Assembly (NCBI RefSeq): GCF_040730185.1 | Contig: NZ_CP160402.1 | Span: forward strand, 5,704,001-5,768,000 | Length of the DNA: 64,000 nucleotides | Direction: 5' to 3' | From: Streptomyces sp. Je 1-332 | Lineage (GTDB): Bacteria; Actinomycetota; Actinomycetes; Streptomycetales; Streptomycetaceae | In this document: piece by piece, positions 43,931-56,430 of the stretch | How the letters are laid out: each line of letters starts with the position of its first letter | How positions within the stretch are numbered: the stretch's first letter is position 1 | Notes under the pieces: generated by a model | What the model saw: only the letters and a program-made list of their open reading frames with translations | Told to the model about the DNA's origin: nothing | Database searches by the model: none | Program-made: the position numbers and the translations under genes

Positions 43931-45064
43931 ATGACTGAGAACCGGACCCCGCAGCGCCCCCGCCCCCTTCGCGTCCTCGCCGCCATGTCGGGCGGCGTGG
44001 ACTCCGCCGTCGCCGCCGCGCGCGCCGCCGAAGCAGGGCACGACGTGACCGGAGTGCACCTGGCACTCTCGGCGAACCCGCAGTCGTTCCGCACGGGCGC
44101 GCGAGGCTGCTGCACCATCGAGGACTCCCGCGACGCCCGCCGCGCCGCGGACGTCATCGGCATCCCGTTCTACGTCTGGGACCTGGCGGACCGGTTCCGC
44201 GAGGACGTGGTCGAGGACTTCATCGCCGAGTACGAGGCGGGGCGCACCCCCAACCCGTGCCTGCGCTGCAACGAGAAGATCAAGTTCGCGGCGCTCCTGG
44301 ACAAGGCCATCGCGCTCGGCTTCGACGCGGTCGTCACCGGTCACTACGCCACCGTGGTCGTGAACGACGACGGCGTGCGCGAGCTGCACCGCGCCTCCGA
44401 CATGGCCAAGGACCAGAGCTACGTCCTCGGGGTCCTGGACGACCGCCAGCTCGCCCACGCCATGTTCCCCCTCGGTGACACGCTCACCACCAAGGAGGAG
44501 ATCCGCGCGGAGGCCGAGGAGCGCGGCCTGGCCGTGGCGAAGAAGCCCGACAGCCACGACATCTGCTTCATCGCCGACGGCGACACCCAGGGTTTCCTCG
44601 CGGACCGCATCGGCAAGGCGGAGGGCGACATCGTCGACGCCGACGGCAACAAGCTCGGCACCCACGAGGGGGCGTTCGGCTACACCATCGGCCAGCGCAA
44701 GGGCCTGCGGATCGGCACCCCGGCCCCCGACGGCAAGCCGCGCTACGTCCTGGACATCTCCCCGGTGAACAACACCGTGACGGTCGGCCCGGCGGCCGCC
44801 CTCGACGTCTCGGGCCTGACGGCGATCAAGCCCCGCTGGTGCGGCGCGGCCCCCTCCGGGCCCGGCACGTACACGGCGCAGCTGCGGGCGCACGGCGGCG
44901 AGACGGAGGTAACGGCCGAACTCGTGGACGGCACCCTGAACGTCACCTTCGACGAGCCCGTACGCGGTGTGGCCCCCGGCCAGGCGATCGTCCTCTACGA
45001 CGGCACACGCGTGGTCGGCTCGGCGACGATCGCGACGACGGAGAGGGCCACGGCCGCGGTCTAG
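43931..45064 (+). CDS. mnmA: tRNA 2-thiouridine(34) synthase MnmA
   Basis: A 377-residue enzyme that thiolates the wobble uridine of Glu, Gln and Lys tRNAs. The PP-loop motif is [11 protein letters not shown] (residue ~20); the catalytic cysteines lie in [14 protein letters not shown] (~110) and [10 protein letters not shown] (~210). The C-terminal beta domains bind tRNA. A -10-like TACCCT (43916-43921) gives a nearly leaderless message. Sulfur probably comes from the cysteine desulfurase encoded upstream. Confidence 0.95.
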   Translation: MTENRTPQRPRPLRVLAAMSGGVDSAVAAARAAEAGHDVTGVHLALSANPQSFRTGARGCCTIEDSRDARRAADVIGIPFYVWDLADRFREDVVEDFIAEYEAGRTPNPCLRCNEKIKFAALLDKAIALGFDAVVTGHYATVVVNDDGVRELHRASDMAKDQSYVLGVLDDRQLAHAMFPLGDTLTTKEEIRAEAEERGLAVAKKPDSHDICFIADGDTQGFLADRIGKAEGDIVDADGNKLGTHEGAFGYTIGQRKGLRIGTPAPDGKPRYVLDISPVNNTVTVGPAAALDVSGLTAIKPRWCGAAPSGPGTYTAQLRAHGGETEVTAELVDGTLNVTFDEPVRGVAPGQAIVLYDGTRVVGSATIATTERATAAV

Positions 45065-45080
45065 GTCCTTCGGACGTGCC

Positions 45081-45404
45081 TCACACTGCTTCTACTTCGT
45101 AGAAGCAGAAGTGGTCCTTGATCTCGGCCACGGCCTCCTTCGGCTCCGGGTAGCCCCACACCGCGTCCTTCGCGTCCGGCAGCGACCAGTAGGAGGCCGT
45201 TCCCTTGAACGGGCAGTACGTCGTCGTGTCCGAGGGCGTCAGGAGGCTGGTGCGTACGTCCTGTGGGGGGAGGTAGTAGCGCACCGGGTAGCCCGTCTCG
45301 CGCAGCAGCAGCGGGCGGCTGCTTTCGGCCACCACCTGGCCCTCGTGCACCACCCGTACGGTGTCGGTGCCCTGCTCGACGGTGATCTTGTGTCCTGCGG
45401 TCAC
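45081..45404 (-). CDS. DUF427 domain protein
   Basis: A 107-residue protein with the DUF427 pattern (RPLLLRETGYPVRYYLPPQD, TTYCPFKGTASYW). It is a small beta-rich fold of unknown activity, without a signal peptide. GTG 45404 has AGAAGGAG 6 nt upstream. It is convergent with mnmA (16-nt gap) and divergent from the LOG-type gene. Confidence 0.83.
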   Translation of the reverse strand: MTAGHKITVEQGTDTVRVVHEGQVVAESSRPLLLRETGYPVRYYLPPQDVRTSLLTPSDTTTYCPFKGTASYWSLPDAKDAVWGYPEPKEAVAEIKDHFCFYEVEAV

Positions 45405-45467
45405 AGGGGTCTCCTTCTGTGGACGGCCGCGTCCCACCCAGTCTGTGCCGGATCGTACGGTGATGCC

Positions 45468-46013
45468 ATGAACATCTGTGTCTTCCTCTCCGCGGCCGAC
45501 CTCCCCGAGCGCTACACCCGCCCCGCGCGCGAGTTCGCCGAGCTGCTCGGCAAGGGCGGCCACACCCTGGTGTGGGGCGGTTCGGAGAGCGGCCTGATGA
45601 AGGTCGTCGCCGACGGCGTGCACGAGGCGGGCGGCGGCCTCCTCGGCGTCTCGGTGGACTTCCTCGCCGCCAAGGCGCGGGCCGTCACCGCGCCCGACGA
45701 GATGGTGATCGCGCGCGACCTGGCCGAGCGCAAGGCGCTGCTCCTGGAGAAGTCCGACGCGATCGTGATCATGGTCGGCGGCACGGGCACGCTGGACGAG
45801 GCCACCGAGATCCTCGAGCTGAAGAAGCACGGCAAGCACACCAAGCCGGTGGTCCTGCTCAACTCGGCGGGCTTCTACGACGGCTTGAAGGAGCAGTTCA
45901 AGCGCATGGAGGACGAGGGCTTCCTGCCCGTGCCGCTGACCGGCCTCGTCTTCTTCGCCGAGGAGCCCGTGGGCGCCCTCGCCTACCTGGAGGAGAGCAT
46001 GGGCACGCGCTGA
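45468..46013 (+). CDS. LOG-family protein (cytokinin riboside 5'-monophosphate phosphoribohydrolase-like)
   Basis: A 181-residue LOG/YvdD-like protein with the family signatures LVWGGSESGLM (~residue 38) and MVGGTGTLDE (~105), the second being the nucleotide-binding GGxGTxxE motif. Known relatives split N6-substituted adenosine monophosphates, or have unclear roles. ATG 45468 lies 7 nt after a -10 box TACGGT (45456-45461), so it is leaderless. Confidence 0.87.
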   Translation: MNICVFLSAADLPERYTRPAREFAELLGKGGHTLVWGGSESGLMKVVADGVHEAGGGLLGVSVDFLAAKARAVTAPDEMVIARDLAERKALLLEKSDAIVIMVGGTGTLDEATEILELKKHGKHTKPVVLLNSAGFYDGLKEQFKRMEDEGFLPVPLTGLVFFAEEPVGALAYLEESMGTR

Positions 46014-46044
46014 TCCGCCTGCGCCGGGGTGCGACGATGGGCGC

Positions 46045-46734
46045 ATGGCAACACATGTGATCACCGGAGCCGGCTCCGGCATCGGCGCGGCCGTCGCCCG
46101 CCGTCTCCACGCACGAGGCGACGCCCTCGTCCTGCACGCACGGGACGCGGGACGGGCCAAGGAACTCGCGGCGCAGTTCCCCGGGTCCAAGACGCTCGTG
46201 GGCGACCTCTCCGACCCCGACAAGCTCTCCTGGGCGTTCGGCCACCAGTCGCTGCCCGACCGGGTGGACTCCCTGCTCCACATCGCGGGCGTGGTCGACC
46301 TGGGCCGGGTCGGCGACCTCACCCCCAAGTCCTGGCGCCACCAGCTCAACGTCAACCTCATCGCCCCCGCCGAGCTGACCCGGCACTTCCTGCCCCAACT
46401 CCGCGCCGCCCAGGGCCACGTGGTCTTCGTCAACTCGGGCGCGGGCCTCAGCGCCCACGCCGACTGGTCCGCCTACGCCGCCTCCAAGCACGGCCTGAAG
46501 GCGCTCGCGGACTCCCTGCGCGCCGAGGAGCACGCGGAGGGCGTCCGCGTCACCTCCGTCTACCCCGGCCGCACGGCGAGCGCCATGCAGGCCAAGGTCC
46601 ACCAGCAGGAGGGCAAGGAGTACGACCCCTCCCGCTTCATCGACCCGGAGTCGGTCGCCACGACGATCCTGATGGCCATCGACCTGCCGCGCGACGCGGA
46701 GGTCAACGACCTGACGGTGCGGCCCGGACAGTGA
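46045..46734 (+). CDS. Short-chain dehydrogenase/reductase
   Basis: A 229-residue SDR. The cofactor loop is ITGAGSGIG (residues ~6-14), the structural NAG motif reads HIAG, and the catalytic triad appears as Ser in NSGAGL, then YAASKHG with Tyr and Lys. The substrate is unknown. ATG 46045 has a -10-like GACGAT ending 7 nt upstream. Its stop overlaps the start of the MetE-like gene (GTGA). Confidence 0.88.
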   Translation: MATHVITGAGSGIGAAVARRLHARGDALVLHARDAGRAKELAAQFPGSKTLVGDLSDPDKLSWAFGHQSLPDRVDSLLHIAGVVDLGRVGDLTPKSWRHQLNVNLIAPAELTRHFLPQLRAAQGHVVFVNSGAGLSAHADWSAYAASKHGLKALADSLRAEEHAEGVRVTSVYPGRTASAMQAKVHQQEGKEYDPSRFIDPESVATTILMAIDLPRDAEVNDLTVRPGQ

Positions 46735-47726
46735 ACGCGTTCATGTGGGGCCCGGCCACCGGCATCGGGTCCATGCCGGGCGGCGACGCCCGCGAGGCCG
46801 CGAAGACCGTCACCGGCAGCTTCGAGGACTTCCCGTATCTGGCCGAGCTGCCCGCGCGAGGCCCCGGCGCCGACATGATCGGACGGACCGCCGGAATGCT
46901 GGTCGAGCTCTACGCGCGCGTGGAGCCCAGCGGCTGGCGGATCGGCGACCGGCCGGGGCGCGACACGCGCCGCGCCAAGGCGTGGCTCGGCGAGGACCTC
47001 GACGCCCTGGAGGAGTTCACCCAGGGGTACGAGGGGCCGGTCAAGGTGCAGGCCGTCGGGCCGTGGACCCTGGCCGCCGCCCTGGAGCTGAGGAACGGCG
47101 AGGCGGCGCTCTCCGACCCGGGCGCCTGCCGTGACCTGGCCGGATCGCTCGCCGAAGGCCTGCGCGCCCATCTCGCGGACGTACGCCGCCGGATCCCCGG
47201 CGCCCAGATCGTGCTCCAGCTCGACGAGCCCTCGCTCATCGCCGTGCTGCGCGGACACATCAAGACCGCGAGCGAATACCGCACCCACCGCGCCGTGGAC
47301 CGGCAGCTCGTGGAGAGCACCCTGCGGGAGGTCCTCGCCGTGCACGACGGGCCTTCCGTCGTGCACTCCTGCGCGCCGGACGTGCCGTTCGCGCTCCTGC
47401 GCCGGGCCGGCGCCGACGCGATCGCGTTCGACTTCTCGCTGCTCACCGAGCGTGACGACGAGGCGATCGGTGAGGCCGTCGAGGGCGGCACCAAGCTCTT
47501 CGCCGGTGTCGTGGCGGGCGTGGAAGGCCCATTGTCAGACCCTGCCGGTAGCGTCATGGGTGTCAGGACGCTGTGGCGCAGGCTGGGGCTGAATCCGGGG
47601 TCTCTCGCGGAGTCGGTCGTGGTCACTCCGTCGTGCGGGCTCGCGGGAGCTTCTCCCGCGTACGCACGCGCGGTGCTCGCCCACTGCGCCAGGGCGGCGA
47701 GATCACTCGCGGACAACCCTGAGTAA
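46731..47726 (+). CDS. MetE-like (cobalamin-independent methionine synthase C-domain) protein
   Basis: A 331-residue protein corresponding only to the C-terminal catalytic barrel of MetE. The zinc ligands His-x-Cys (VVHSCAPDVP) and Cys (TPSCGLAG) are kept, as is the substrate Asp in LQLDEPSL. Stand-alone versions of this domain transfer methyl groups to thiols, but which acceptor is used here is not clear. The GTG start overlaps the SDR stop by four bases, so they are coupled. An ATG at 46743 is an alternative start. ligA follows 30 nt later. Confidence 0.87.
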   Translation: MNAFMWGPATGIGSMPGGDAREAAKTVTGSFEDFPYLAELPARGPGADMIGRTAGMLVELYARVEPSGWRIGDRPGRDTRRAKAWLGEDLDALEEFTQGYEGPVKVQAVGPWTLAAALELRNGEAALSDPGACRDLAGSLAEGLRAHLADVRRRIPGAQIVLQLDEPSLIAVLRGHIKTASEYRTHRAVDRQLVESTLREVLAVHDGPSVVHSCAPDVPFALLRRAGADAIAFDFSLLTERDDEAIGEAVEGGTKLFAGVVAGVEGPLSDPAGSVMGVRTLWRRLGLNPGSLAESVVVTPSCGLAGASPAYARAVLAHCARAARSLADNPE

Positions 47727-47741
47727 TTGGGTATGACGTAA

Positions 47742-49940
<2,199 letters not shown>

Positions 49941-49948
49941 CGGTTGAA

Positions 49949-49988
49949 GGCCACCCGTTCAGCGCATACCAGATGCATACGGGTGGCC
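49949..49988 (+). terminator. Terminator after ligA
   Basis: GGCCACCCGT (49949-49958) pairs with ACGGGTGGCC (49979-49988) around a 20-nt loop, beginning 8 nt after the ligA stop codon. Confidence 0.65.
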
Positions 49989-50189
49989 GGGTCGCATTCG
50001 GGCAACCGTTGTGGACCGCTGCCCGTAGAAGCCTTCTGCGGCCTACTGTTGAGGTGTGCGCCTGCCGTGCCCCGCTGCGATGGGGGTATCCCCTGCTCAC
50101 CGGGAGCACGGGGAAGGAGTTTCAGACGCGGCTGACTTCTGGAGCGAGTCCGCGTGGCGTGGGCACCGCCGGCTGTGAGAGGGACGGGA

Positions 50190-52595
50190 ATGGAACCGAC
50201 CGAGAGCGCCGCACCGGACTCCCGGCTGCGCGCGCGCCTGGGGCGCGGACCGGGCGCGTGGCTCAGCGGCCGCAGAGCGGCACGGGAGGCACGCGAGGCA
50301 CGCGAAGCCGAGAGAGGGCGCCCCGCCGTCCCCACCACCGCAGTTGAGCGACGCGAACGGGCATGGAGCACCGTCGGCGGGTACGGCACACAGGAACTCG
50401 GCGTGGGCGAGACCTCGGGCGGCCGGGACGCGGGGGCCTGCTCCACCCAGGCCGGGGGCGAGGGGCGGCGCAGGCCGCTGTGGCGCGGCGCCGAGGCGCA
50501 CGGCCCGGACGACGCGTCCGGCGAGCGCGATCCCTGGCCGGTGCTTCCGGTTGTCGTCGTGGCGATCGCCGCGGTGGTGCTCGGCACGGGCTTCTTCCAC
50601 GCGTTCACCGGACGGGGCGCGCTGTTCCCCTCCGGCACGGTCGGCTGGTCCCTCGCCGTCCTCACGGGCCTCATCGTCGGCCATCTCGTCGCGCTCGGCC
50701 GCGACCGCTGGTGGGGCGGCACGGGATCGGGCGGCGCGCTGACCGTCGCCGTGCTCCTGCTGTACGGCTGGGTGCCCGCCGGAATGGTCAGCCTCACCGT
50801 CGTCGTCCTCGTCGGCATCGCGCGCCGCCACCGCTGGCGCCAGGGCATCCTGCACGGCGCGGTCGACATCCTCGGCATCGGCGCGGGCGCGCTCGCCATG
50901 GCCGCGTTCGGCACCGCCCCGACGACGGAGTCGCCCTGGCTGCCCGAGACCTGGGACCTGTACTCCGCCCCCGAGGTGGCCCTCGCCGCCGCGGCGTATC
51001 TCGTGGTCACCCGCGTCCTGCTCTGGTACGTCCACGCGCCGCGCACCGGAGCCCTGCCCACGGTCACCCGCACGGCCCTGGTCCGGCAGGGCCTCGTCGG
51101 CGTCGCGCTGCTCGGCATCGCCCCGCTGATCTGCGTGGTCGCGGCCTCCACGCCCATCCTGCTGCCGCTCTTCGCGATCCCTCTCGTCGCGCTCGACTCG
51201 ACGCTGTGGATCGCACGGGCCAGGGCGGAGGAGCAGCTGCGCGACCCGCTCACCGGCCTGCCCAACCGCCAGTGGCTCCTCGAACGGACCTGGACGGCCC
51301 TCGACGACGCCGAGCGGATCGGGGCGCGGTCGGCCCTGATGCTGATCGACATGGACCGCTTCCGGTCGGTGAACGACACCCTCGGCCACCTCGCGGGCGA
51401 CCGTTTACTGCTGCAGATCGCCGACCGGCTGCGGCTCGCCCTGCCGCGCGGTGCGGAGGCCGCGCGGCTCGGCGGCGACGAGTTCGCCGTCCTGCTGCCC
51501 GTCGCCGACTCCACGACGTCCGCCACCCGCGTGGCACGGTCCCTCGTCGCCGCCCTCGGCTCGCCCCTCGACCTCGACGGTCTGACGCTGGTCCTGGAGG
51601 CCAGCGCCGGTCTCGCCGTCTTCCCCGACCACGCCATGGACGCCGAGGGCCTGCTGCGCCGGGCGGACGTCGCGATGTACCAGGCCAAGCGGGACCGCAC
51701 GGGCGTCGAGGTGTACGAGTCCAAGCGGGACTCCAACACCCCTGACCGCCTCGGCCTGTTGGGCGATCTGCGCCGCGCGCTCGACGCCGGCGACGTGGAG
51801 CTCCACTACCAGCCGAAGGTCCAGTTCGACGGACGGGTCGCCGGTCTCGAAGCGCTGGTGCGGTGGGTGCACCCCGAGCGCGGAAGGGTGCCACCGGACG
51901 AGTTCATCGCCATCGCGGAGTCCTCCGGTCTCATGCCGCACCTCACGGAGTACGTCCTGGAGACGGCGCTCTGCCAGGTGGCGAAGTGGCAGGCGATGGG
52001 CCTCAAGGTCCCCGTCGCGGTGAACGTCTCACCGCGTGACGTGCACACGCCCGGCTTCGCGGGCGCCGTCGCCGCGCGCCTGGCCCGGCACGGGGTGCCC
52101 GCGGGAGCGCTGCAACTGGAGATAACGGAGCACGTCCTCCTGGAGGACCCGCAGCGGGCCGCGGACACCCTGGCGGGCCTGACCGGCCACGGCGTCAAGA
52201 TGTCGCTCGACGACTTCGGCACCGGGTACTCGTCCCTGGTGCACCTGCGGCGGCTGCCGGTGAGCGAACTGAAGATCGACCGTTCGTTCGTGGCACGCCT
52301 CGCCGTGGACAACGAGGACGCGGAGATCGTCCGCTGCACGGTCGACCTCGCGCACTCCCTCGGCCTGCTCGTCGTCGCCGAGGGTGTCGAGGACGACGAG
52401 ACGTGGGAGCGGTTGCGCGACCTGGGGTGCGACGCGGTGCAGGGCTGGCTGGTCGCCGCCGCGATGCCACCGGACGAGACCACCGCCTGGCTGCGGGCCC
52501 GGGGCTCTCGCGGGTGGCGCCGCCCGGTGGACGTCGCGGCCGAGGAGGCGGCCGCCGCGGCCGCCGCCGAGGCCGGGGCCGACATCGCGAAGTAG
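50190..52595 (+). CDS. rmdB: RmdB-like membrane-bound GGDEF-EAL c-di-GMP protein
   Basis: An 801-residue protein. The N-terminal ~110 residues are charged and cytoplasmic; residues ~112-325 hold about six to eight membrane helices. The GGDEF domain (GGDEF at 428-432) and EAL domain (EAL at 554-556, with [23 protein letters not shown] and EGVED) look intact. The place after ligA matches RmdB (SCO5495), a phosphodiesterase that affects development. One TTA codon (51405-51407, residue 406) in the GGDEF domain would make translation depend on the bldA leucyl-tRNA. ATG 50190 is preceded by GAGAGG. Confidence 0.88.
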   Translation: MEPTESAAPDSRLRARLGRGPGAWLSGRRAAREAREAREAERGRPAVPTTAVERRERAWSTVGGYGTQELGVGETSGGRDAGACSTQAGGEGRRRPLWRGAEAHGPDDASGERDPWPVLPVVVVAIAAVVLGTGFFHAFTGRGALFPSGTVGWSLAVLTGLIVGHLVALGRDRWWGGTGSGGALTVAVLLLYGWVPAGMVSLTVVVLVGIARRHRWRQGILHGAVDILGIGAGALAMAAFGTAPTTESPWLPETWDLYSAPEVALAAAAYLVVTRVLLWYVHAPRTGALPTVTRTALVRQGLVGVALLGIAPLICVVAASTPILLPLFAIPLVALDSTLWIARARAEEQLRDPLTGLPNRQWLLERTWTALDDAERIGARSALMLIDMDRFRSVNDTLGHLAGDRLLLQIADRLRLALPRGAEAARLGGDEFAVLLPVADSTTSATRVARSLVAALGSPLDLDGLTLVLEASAGLAVFPDHAMDAEGLLRRADVAMYQAKRDRTGVEVYESKRDSNTPDRLGLLGDLRRALDAGDVELHYQPKVQFDGRVAGLEALVRWVHPERGRVPPDEFIAIAESSGLMPHLTEYVLETALCQVAKWQAMGLKVPVAVNVSPRDVHTPGFAGAVAARLARHGVPAGALQLEITEHVLLEDPQRAADTLAGLTGHGVKMSLDDFGTGYSSLVHLRRLPVSELKIDRSFVARLAVDNEDAEIVRCTVDLAHSLGLLVVAEGVEDDETWERLRDLGCDAVQGWLVAAAMPPDETTAWLRARGSRGWRRPVDVAAEEAAAAAAAEAGADIAK

Positions 52596-52660
52596 GCCGG
52601 GCGGACCCCGCGAGAAGGCGGCTGGGTCCGGCCGAGGCAATCCGTTTCACGGGCACGGGG

Positions 52661-52686
52661 TGTGGCCCCATAGGATTGGGGCCACA
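52661..52686 (+). promoter_or_regulatory. gatC promoter: -10 box inside a perfect inverted repeat
   Basis: TGTGGCCCCA (52661-52670), then TAGGAT (52671-52676), then TGGGGCCACA (52677-52686). The 6-nt spacer between the perfect 10-bp arms is a consensus TANNNT -10 box. TTCACG (52646-52651) is a possible -35 box. The dyad could be an operator or, once transcribed, a hairpin near the 5' end. Confidence 0.6.
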
Positions 52687-52717
52687 CACCACACACTCAC
52701 CCCCAGAGGATCGCCGC

Positions 52718-53014
52718 ATGCCTGGCATTACGCGCGAGGAGGTCGCCCACCTCGCCCGCCTAGCACGTCTTGAGCTGAAGGACGAGGAGCTCGACCACTT
52801 CGCCGGACAGCTCGACGACATCATCGGCGCGGTCGCCCGCGTCTCCGAGGTCGCCGACCAAGACGTACCGCCGACCTCCCACCCGCTGCCGCTGACGAAC
52901 GTCATGCGCGCGGACGAGGTCCGTCCGTCGCTCACCCCCGAGCAGGCTCTCTCCGGAGCCCCGGCCCAAGAGCAGCAGCGTTTCAAGGTGCCGCAGATCC
53001 TGGGGGAGGACTAA
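52718..53014 (+). CDS. gatC: Aspartyl/glutamyl-tRNA amidotransferase subunit C
   Basis: A 98-residue subunit that bridges GatA and GatB. It starts [20 protein letters not shown] and ends with the conserved KVPQILGED tail. AGAGGA lies 7 nt before ATG 52718. It is 5 nt upstream of gatA. Confidence 0.96.
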   Translation: MPGITREEVAHLARLARLELKDEELDHFAGQLDDIIGAVARVSEVADQDVPPTSHPLPLTNVMRADEVRPSLTPEQALSGAPAQEQQRFKVPQILGED

Positions 53015-53019
53015 CCACC

Positions 53020-54525
53020 ATGACGGACAGCAAGACCGACATCATCAGGCTCAACGCCGCCGAGATCGCCGCGAAGGTCGCCTCCGGCGAGCTGACGGCC
53101 GTCGAGGTCACCGAGGCCCACCTCGCCCGCATCGAGGCCGTCGACGAGAAGGTGCACGCCTTCCTGCACGTCGACCGCGAGGGCGCCATCGCGCAGGCCC
53201 GCGCCGTCGACGCCAAGCGGGAGAAGGGCGAGAAGCTCGGCCCGCTGGCCGGCGTCCCGCTCGCGCTCAAGGACATCTTCACCACCGAGGGCGTACCGAC
53301 CACGGCCGGTTCCAAGATCCTCGAAGGCTGGATCCCGCCGTACGACGCGACCCTCACGCGCAGGCTGAAGGACGCCGACGTCGTCATCCTCGGCAAGACC
53401 AACATGGACGAGTTCGCCATGGGGTCCTCCACCGAGAACAGCGCGTACGGCCCCACCGGCAACCCGTGGGACCTCACCCGCATCCCCGGCGGCTCCGGCG
53501 GCGGCTCCTCCGCCGCCCTCGCCTCGTACGAGGCCCCGCTCGCCATCGGCACGGACACCGGCGGCTCCATCCGCCAGCCCGCGGCCGTCACCGGCACCGT
53601 CGGCGTCAAGCCCACGTACGGCGGCGTCTCGCGCTACGGCATGGTGGCGTTCTCGTCCTCCCTCGACCAGGGCGGTCCCTGCGCCCGTACGGTCCTGGAC
53701 GCGGCCCTCCTGCACGAGGTCATCGCCGGGCACGACCCGCTCGACTCCACGTCCATCGACGCCCCGGTTCCCGCGGTCGTCGAGGCGGCCCGCAACGGCT
53801 CCGTACAGGGCATGCGGGTCGGCGTCGTCAAGCAGTTCGCGGGCGAGGGCTACCAGGCCGGTGTCGTCCAGCGCTTCCAGGAGTCGGTCACGCTCCTGAA
53901 GGAGCTCGGCGCCGAGATCGTCGAGCTGGACTGCCCGTCCTTCGACCTGGCGCTCTCCGCGTACTACCTCATCGCGCCGAGTGAGTGCTCGTCCAATCTG
54001 GCCCGCTTCGACGCCATGCGTTATGGCCTGCGCGTCGGCGACGACGGCACGAAGTCCGCCGAGGACGTCACCGCGCTCACCCGCGAGGCCGGCTTCGGCG
54101 ACGAGGTCAAGCGCCGCATCATCCTGGGCACGTACGCCCTGAGCTCCGGCTACTACGACGCGTACTACGGAAGCGCCCAGAAGGTCCGCACGCTCATCAC
54201 GAAGGACTTCGAGAAGGCCTTCGAGCAGGTGGACGTGATCGTCTCGCCCGCGACGCCCACCACCGCCTTCCCGATCGGCGAGCGCGCCGACGACCCGATG
54301 GCGATGTACCTCGCGGACGTGTGCACCATCCCGTCGAACATGGCGGGCAACGCCGCCATGTCGCTGCCCTGCGGCCTCGCGCCGGAGGACGGCCTGCCCG
54401 TCGGACTGCAGATCATCGCCCCCGCCATGAAGGACGACCGCCTTTACAAGGTGGGAGCCGCCGTAGAGGCCGCCTTCGTGGAAAGGTGGGGTCACCCGCT
54501 GCTTGAGGAGGCACCGTCACTATGA
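53020..54525 (+). CDS. gatA: Aspartyl/glutamyl-tRNA amidotransferase subunit A
   Basis: A 501-residue amidase-signature subunit that releases ammonia from glutamine. The Ser-cis-Ser-Lys triad is visible: Lys84 in PLALKDIFT, cis-Ser near 163 in [11 protein letters not shown], nucleophile Ser183 in [10 protein letters not shown]. Streptomyces lack a dedicated glutaminyl-tRNA synthetase, so GatCAB makes Gln-tRNA from Glu-tRNA. The stop overlaps the next ATG (ATGA). Confidence 0.97.
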   Translation: MTDSKTDIIRLNAAEIAAKVASGELTAVEVTEAHLARIEAVDEKVHAFLHVDREGAIAQARAVDAKREKGEKLGPLAGVPLALKDIFTTEGVPTTAGSKILEGWIPPYDATLTRRLKDADVVILGKTNMDEFAMGSSTENSAYGPTGNPWDLTRIPGGSGGGSSAALASYEAPLAIGTDTGGSIRQPAAVTGTVGVKPTYGGVSRYGMVAFSSSLDQGGPCARTVLDAALLHEVIAGHDPLDSTSIDAPVPAVVEAARNGSVQGMRVGVVKQFAGEGYQAGVVQRFQESVTLLKELGAEIVELDCPSFDLALSAYYLIAPSECSSNLARFDAMRYGLRVGDDGTKSAEDVTALTREAGFGDEVKRRIILGTYALSSGYYDAYYGSAQKVRTLITKDFEKAFEQVDVIVSPATPTTAFPIGERADDPMAMYLADVCTIPSNMAGNAAMSLPCGLAPEDGLPVGLQIIAPAMKDDRLYKVGAAVEAAFVERWGHPLLEEAPSL

Positions 54526-54764
54526 GTCCCATGACTGCCAAGGCCCAGGGCTTCAAGAAGTCCAAGCCCGGCGCGTACCTGTCGATGGGCGCAACCGCCT
54601 TCGGCGCGATCTCGGTCGTCAAGCAGGCCAGGCTGGCCCGCAAGGAGAACGACACGCTCCGGCTCATCGACGCCGGTGTCTCCGCCGTCGCCATCGTCAC
54701 CGGTCTCGCTCTGCTCTATCGCGAGCTGAAGAAGCTCGGCGACGACGACGTCCTGCTGGGTTGA
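54522..54764 (+). CDS. Small membrane protein between gatA and gatB
   Basis: An 80-residue basic protein with two hydrophobic segments ([36 protein letters not shown]). It overlaps gatA by ATGA and precedes gatB by 16 nt, so its product is made with the amidotransferase. I recall that this small gene is conserved at the same place in streptomycetes (SCO5500 region); its role is unknown. Confidence 0.8.
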   Translation: MSPMTAKAQGFKKSKPGAYLSMGATAFGAISVVKQARLARKENDTLRLIDAGVSAVAIVTGLALLYRELKKLGDDDVLLG

Positions 54765-54780
54765 GAGGGAAAGTTTCACC

Positions 54781-56292
54781 GTGACTGTCACGACTGACCT
54801 GGTGTCGTACGAGGATGCCCTCGCGACGTACGACCCCGTCATGGGCCTTGAGGTCCATGTCGAGCTGGGCACCAAGACCAAGATGTTCTGCGGCTGCTCC
54901 ACCGAGCTCAAGCAGGACGCCAACAGCCAGACCTGCCCGACCTGTCTCGGCCTTCCCGGCGCGCTGCCGGTGGTCAACGAGATCGGCGTCGAGTCCGCCA
55001 TCAAGATCGGTCTCGCGCTGAACTGCGAGATCGCCGAGTGGTGCCGCTTCGCCCGGAAGAACTACTTCTATCCGGACATGCCGAAGAACTTCCAGACCTC
55101 CCAGTACGACGAGCCGATCGCCTTCAACGGCTATCTGGACGTCCAGCTGGAGGACGGCGAGGTCTTCCGCGTGGAGATCGAGCGCGCCCACATGGAGGAG
55201 GACACCGGCAAGTCCACGCACGTCGGTGGCGCGACGGGCCGTATCCACGGCGCCTCGCACTCGCTCCTGGACTACAACCGCGCCGGCATCCCGCTCATCG
55301 AGATCGTCACCAAGCCGATCGAGGGTGCGGGCGAGCGGGCTCCCGAGGTCGCCAAGGCGTACGTCGCGGAGCTGCGCGAGGTCATCAAGGCCCTTGACGT
55401 GTCCGAGGCCCGGATGGACAAGGGCCAGATGCGCTGCGACGTGAACCTCTCCCTGCGGCCGCACGGCCGTGAGGAGTTCGGTACGCGCTCGGAGACGAAG
55501 AACGTCAACTCGCTCCGTTCCGTGGAGCGTGCGGCGCGCTTCGAGATCCAGCGGCACGCGGCCGTCCTGAACGACGGCGGCACGATCGTCCAGGAGACCC
55601 GTCACTTCCACGAGGAGGACGGCTCCACGACGTCGGGCCGCATCAAGGACAACGCCGAGGACTACCGGTACTTCCCGGAGCCCGACCTCGTCCCGGTGGC
55701 CCCGGCCCGCGCATGGGTCGAGGAACTGCGTTCCGGTCTCCCGGAGATGCCGCGCGTGCGCCGCAACCGCCTCCGCGAGGAGTGGGGTGTCTCGGAGCAC
55801 GACATGCAGTCGATCCTGAACGCCGGTGCGGTCGACCCCATCGTCGCCACGATCGAGGCGGGCGCCGACTCGGCGGCCGCGCGCAAGTGGTGGATGGGCG
55901 AGCTGTCCCGTAACGCCAACGAGACGGGCCGGGCGCTCGACGAGCTGCCGGTCACCCCGGCGCAGGTCGCCAGGGTCGCCGAGCTGGTCACCAAGGGCGA
56001 CCTGAACGACAAGCTGGCGCGCCAGGTCTTCGAGGGAGTCCTCGCGGGCGAGGGCACGCCGGACGAGGTCGTCGAGAAGCGCGGCCTGAAGGTCGTCTCG
56101 GACGAGGGCGCGCTGTCCACTGCCGTGGAGGAAGCGATCGCCGGTAACCCCGGGGTCGCGGACAAGATCCGCAGCGGCAAGGTCGCCGCGGCCGGCGCGC
56201 TGGTCGGGGCGGTCATGAAGGCCACCCGGGGTCAGGCGGACGCGGCCCGCGTCAAGGAACTGATCCTGGAGAAGCTGGGCGTGGAGGGCTGA
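54781..56292 (+). CDS. gatB: Aspartyl/glutamyl-tRNA amidotransferase subunit B
   Basis: A 503-residue subunit with the kinase-like cradle domain and a C-terminal YqeY-like tail domain that binds tRNA. Motifs include [32 protein letters not shown] (zinc-like Cys pairs), and the [10 protein letters not shown] segment. It phosphorylates Glu-tRNA and completes amidation with ammonia from GatA. The start is GTG 54781. A dispersed repeat lies just after its stop. Confidence 0.97.
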   Translation: MTVTTDLVSYEDALATYDPVMGLEVHVELGTKTKMFCGCSTELKQDANSQTCPTCLGLPGALPVVNEIGVESAIKIGLALNCEIAEWCRFARKNYFYPDMPKNFQTSQYDEPIAFNGYLDVQLEDGEVFRVEIERAHMEEDTGKSTHVGGATGRIHGASHSLLDYNRAGIPLIEIVTKPIEGAGERAPEVAKAYVAELREVIKALDVSEARMDKGQMRCDVNLSLRPHGREEFGTRSETKNVNSLRSVERAARFEIQRHAAVLNDGGTIVQETRHFHEEDGSTTSGRIKDNAEDYRYFPEPDLVPVAPARAWVEELRSGLPEMPRVRRNRLREEWGVSEHDMQSILNAGAVDPIVATIEAGADSAAARKWWMGELSRNANETGRALDELPVTPAQVARVAELVTKGDLNDKLARQVFEGVLAGEGTPDEVVEKRGLKVVSDEGALSTAVEEAIAGNPGVADKIRSGKVAAAGALVGAVMKATRGQADAARVKELILEKLGVEG

Positions 56293-56310
56293 GTCCTCTC
56301 GCCGGTACGG

Positions 56311-56364
56311 CCTGAACCGCCGCTTCGCGGCGGATCTTCCCCGCCCACCCACCCGATTGCCCCG
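56311..56364. repeat. Dispersed repeat, copy 2
   Basis: Same unit as at 34431-34483, with one T-to-C change and one extra T. The hairpin CCGCCGC/GCGGCGG is at 56317-56333, 25 nt after the gatB stop, and may terminate gatB transcription. The CCCCGCCCACC segment (56339-56349) can pair with GGTGGGCGGGG at 56378-56388. Confidence 0.8.
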
Positions 56365-56377
56365 GAGCGATCGAGTA

Positions 56378-56412
56378 GGTGGGCGGGGTGCTGTTCGACC
56401 CCCCCGCCCACC
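56378..56412 (+). promoter_or_regulatory. Hairpin before the anion permease start
   Basis: GGTGGGCGGGG (56378-56388) pairs with CCCCGCCCACC (56402-56412). The same left arm can instead pair with the identical 11-mer at 56339-56349 inside the dispersed repeat. The two stems are mutually exclusive. It ends 7 nt before the GGAG ribosome site of the permease gene. Confidence 0.5.
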
Positions 56413-56430
56413 GGGCCACGGAGCGTTCCC

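Noticed and set aside
40500..45064. A biosynthetic gene cluster around the P450
   Set aside because: Neighbours are housekeeping genes (desulfurase, amidase, mnmA) with their own promoters; no synthase, ferredoxin or tailoring genes.
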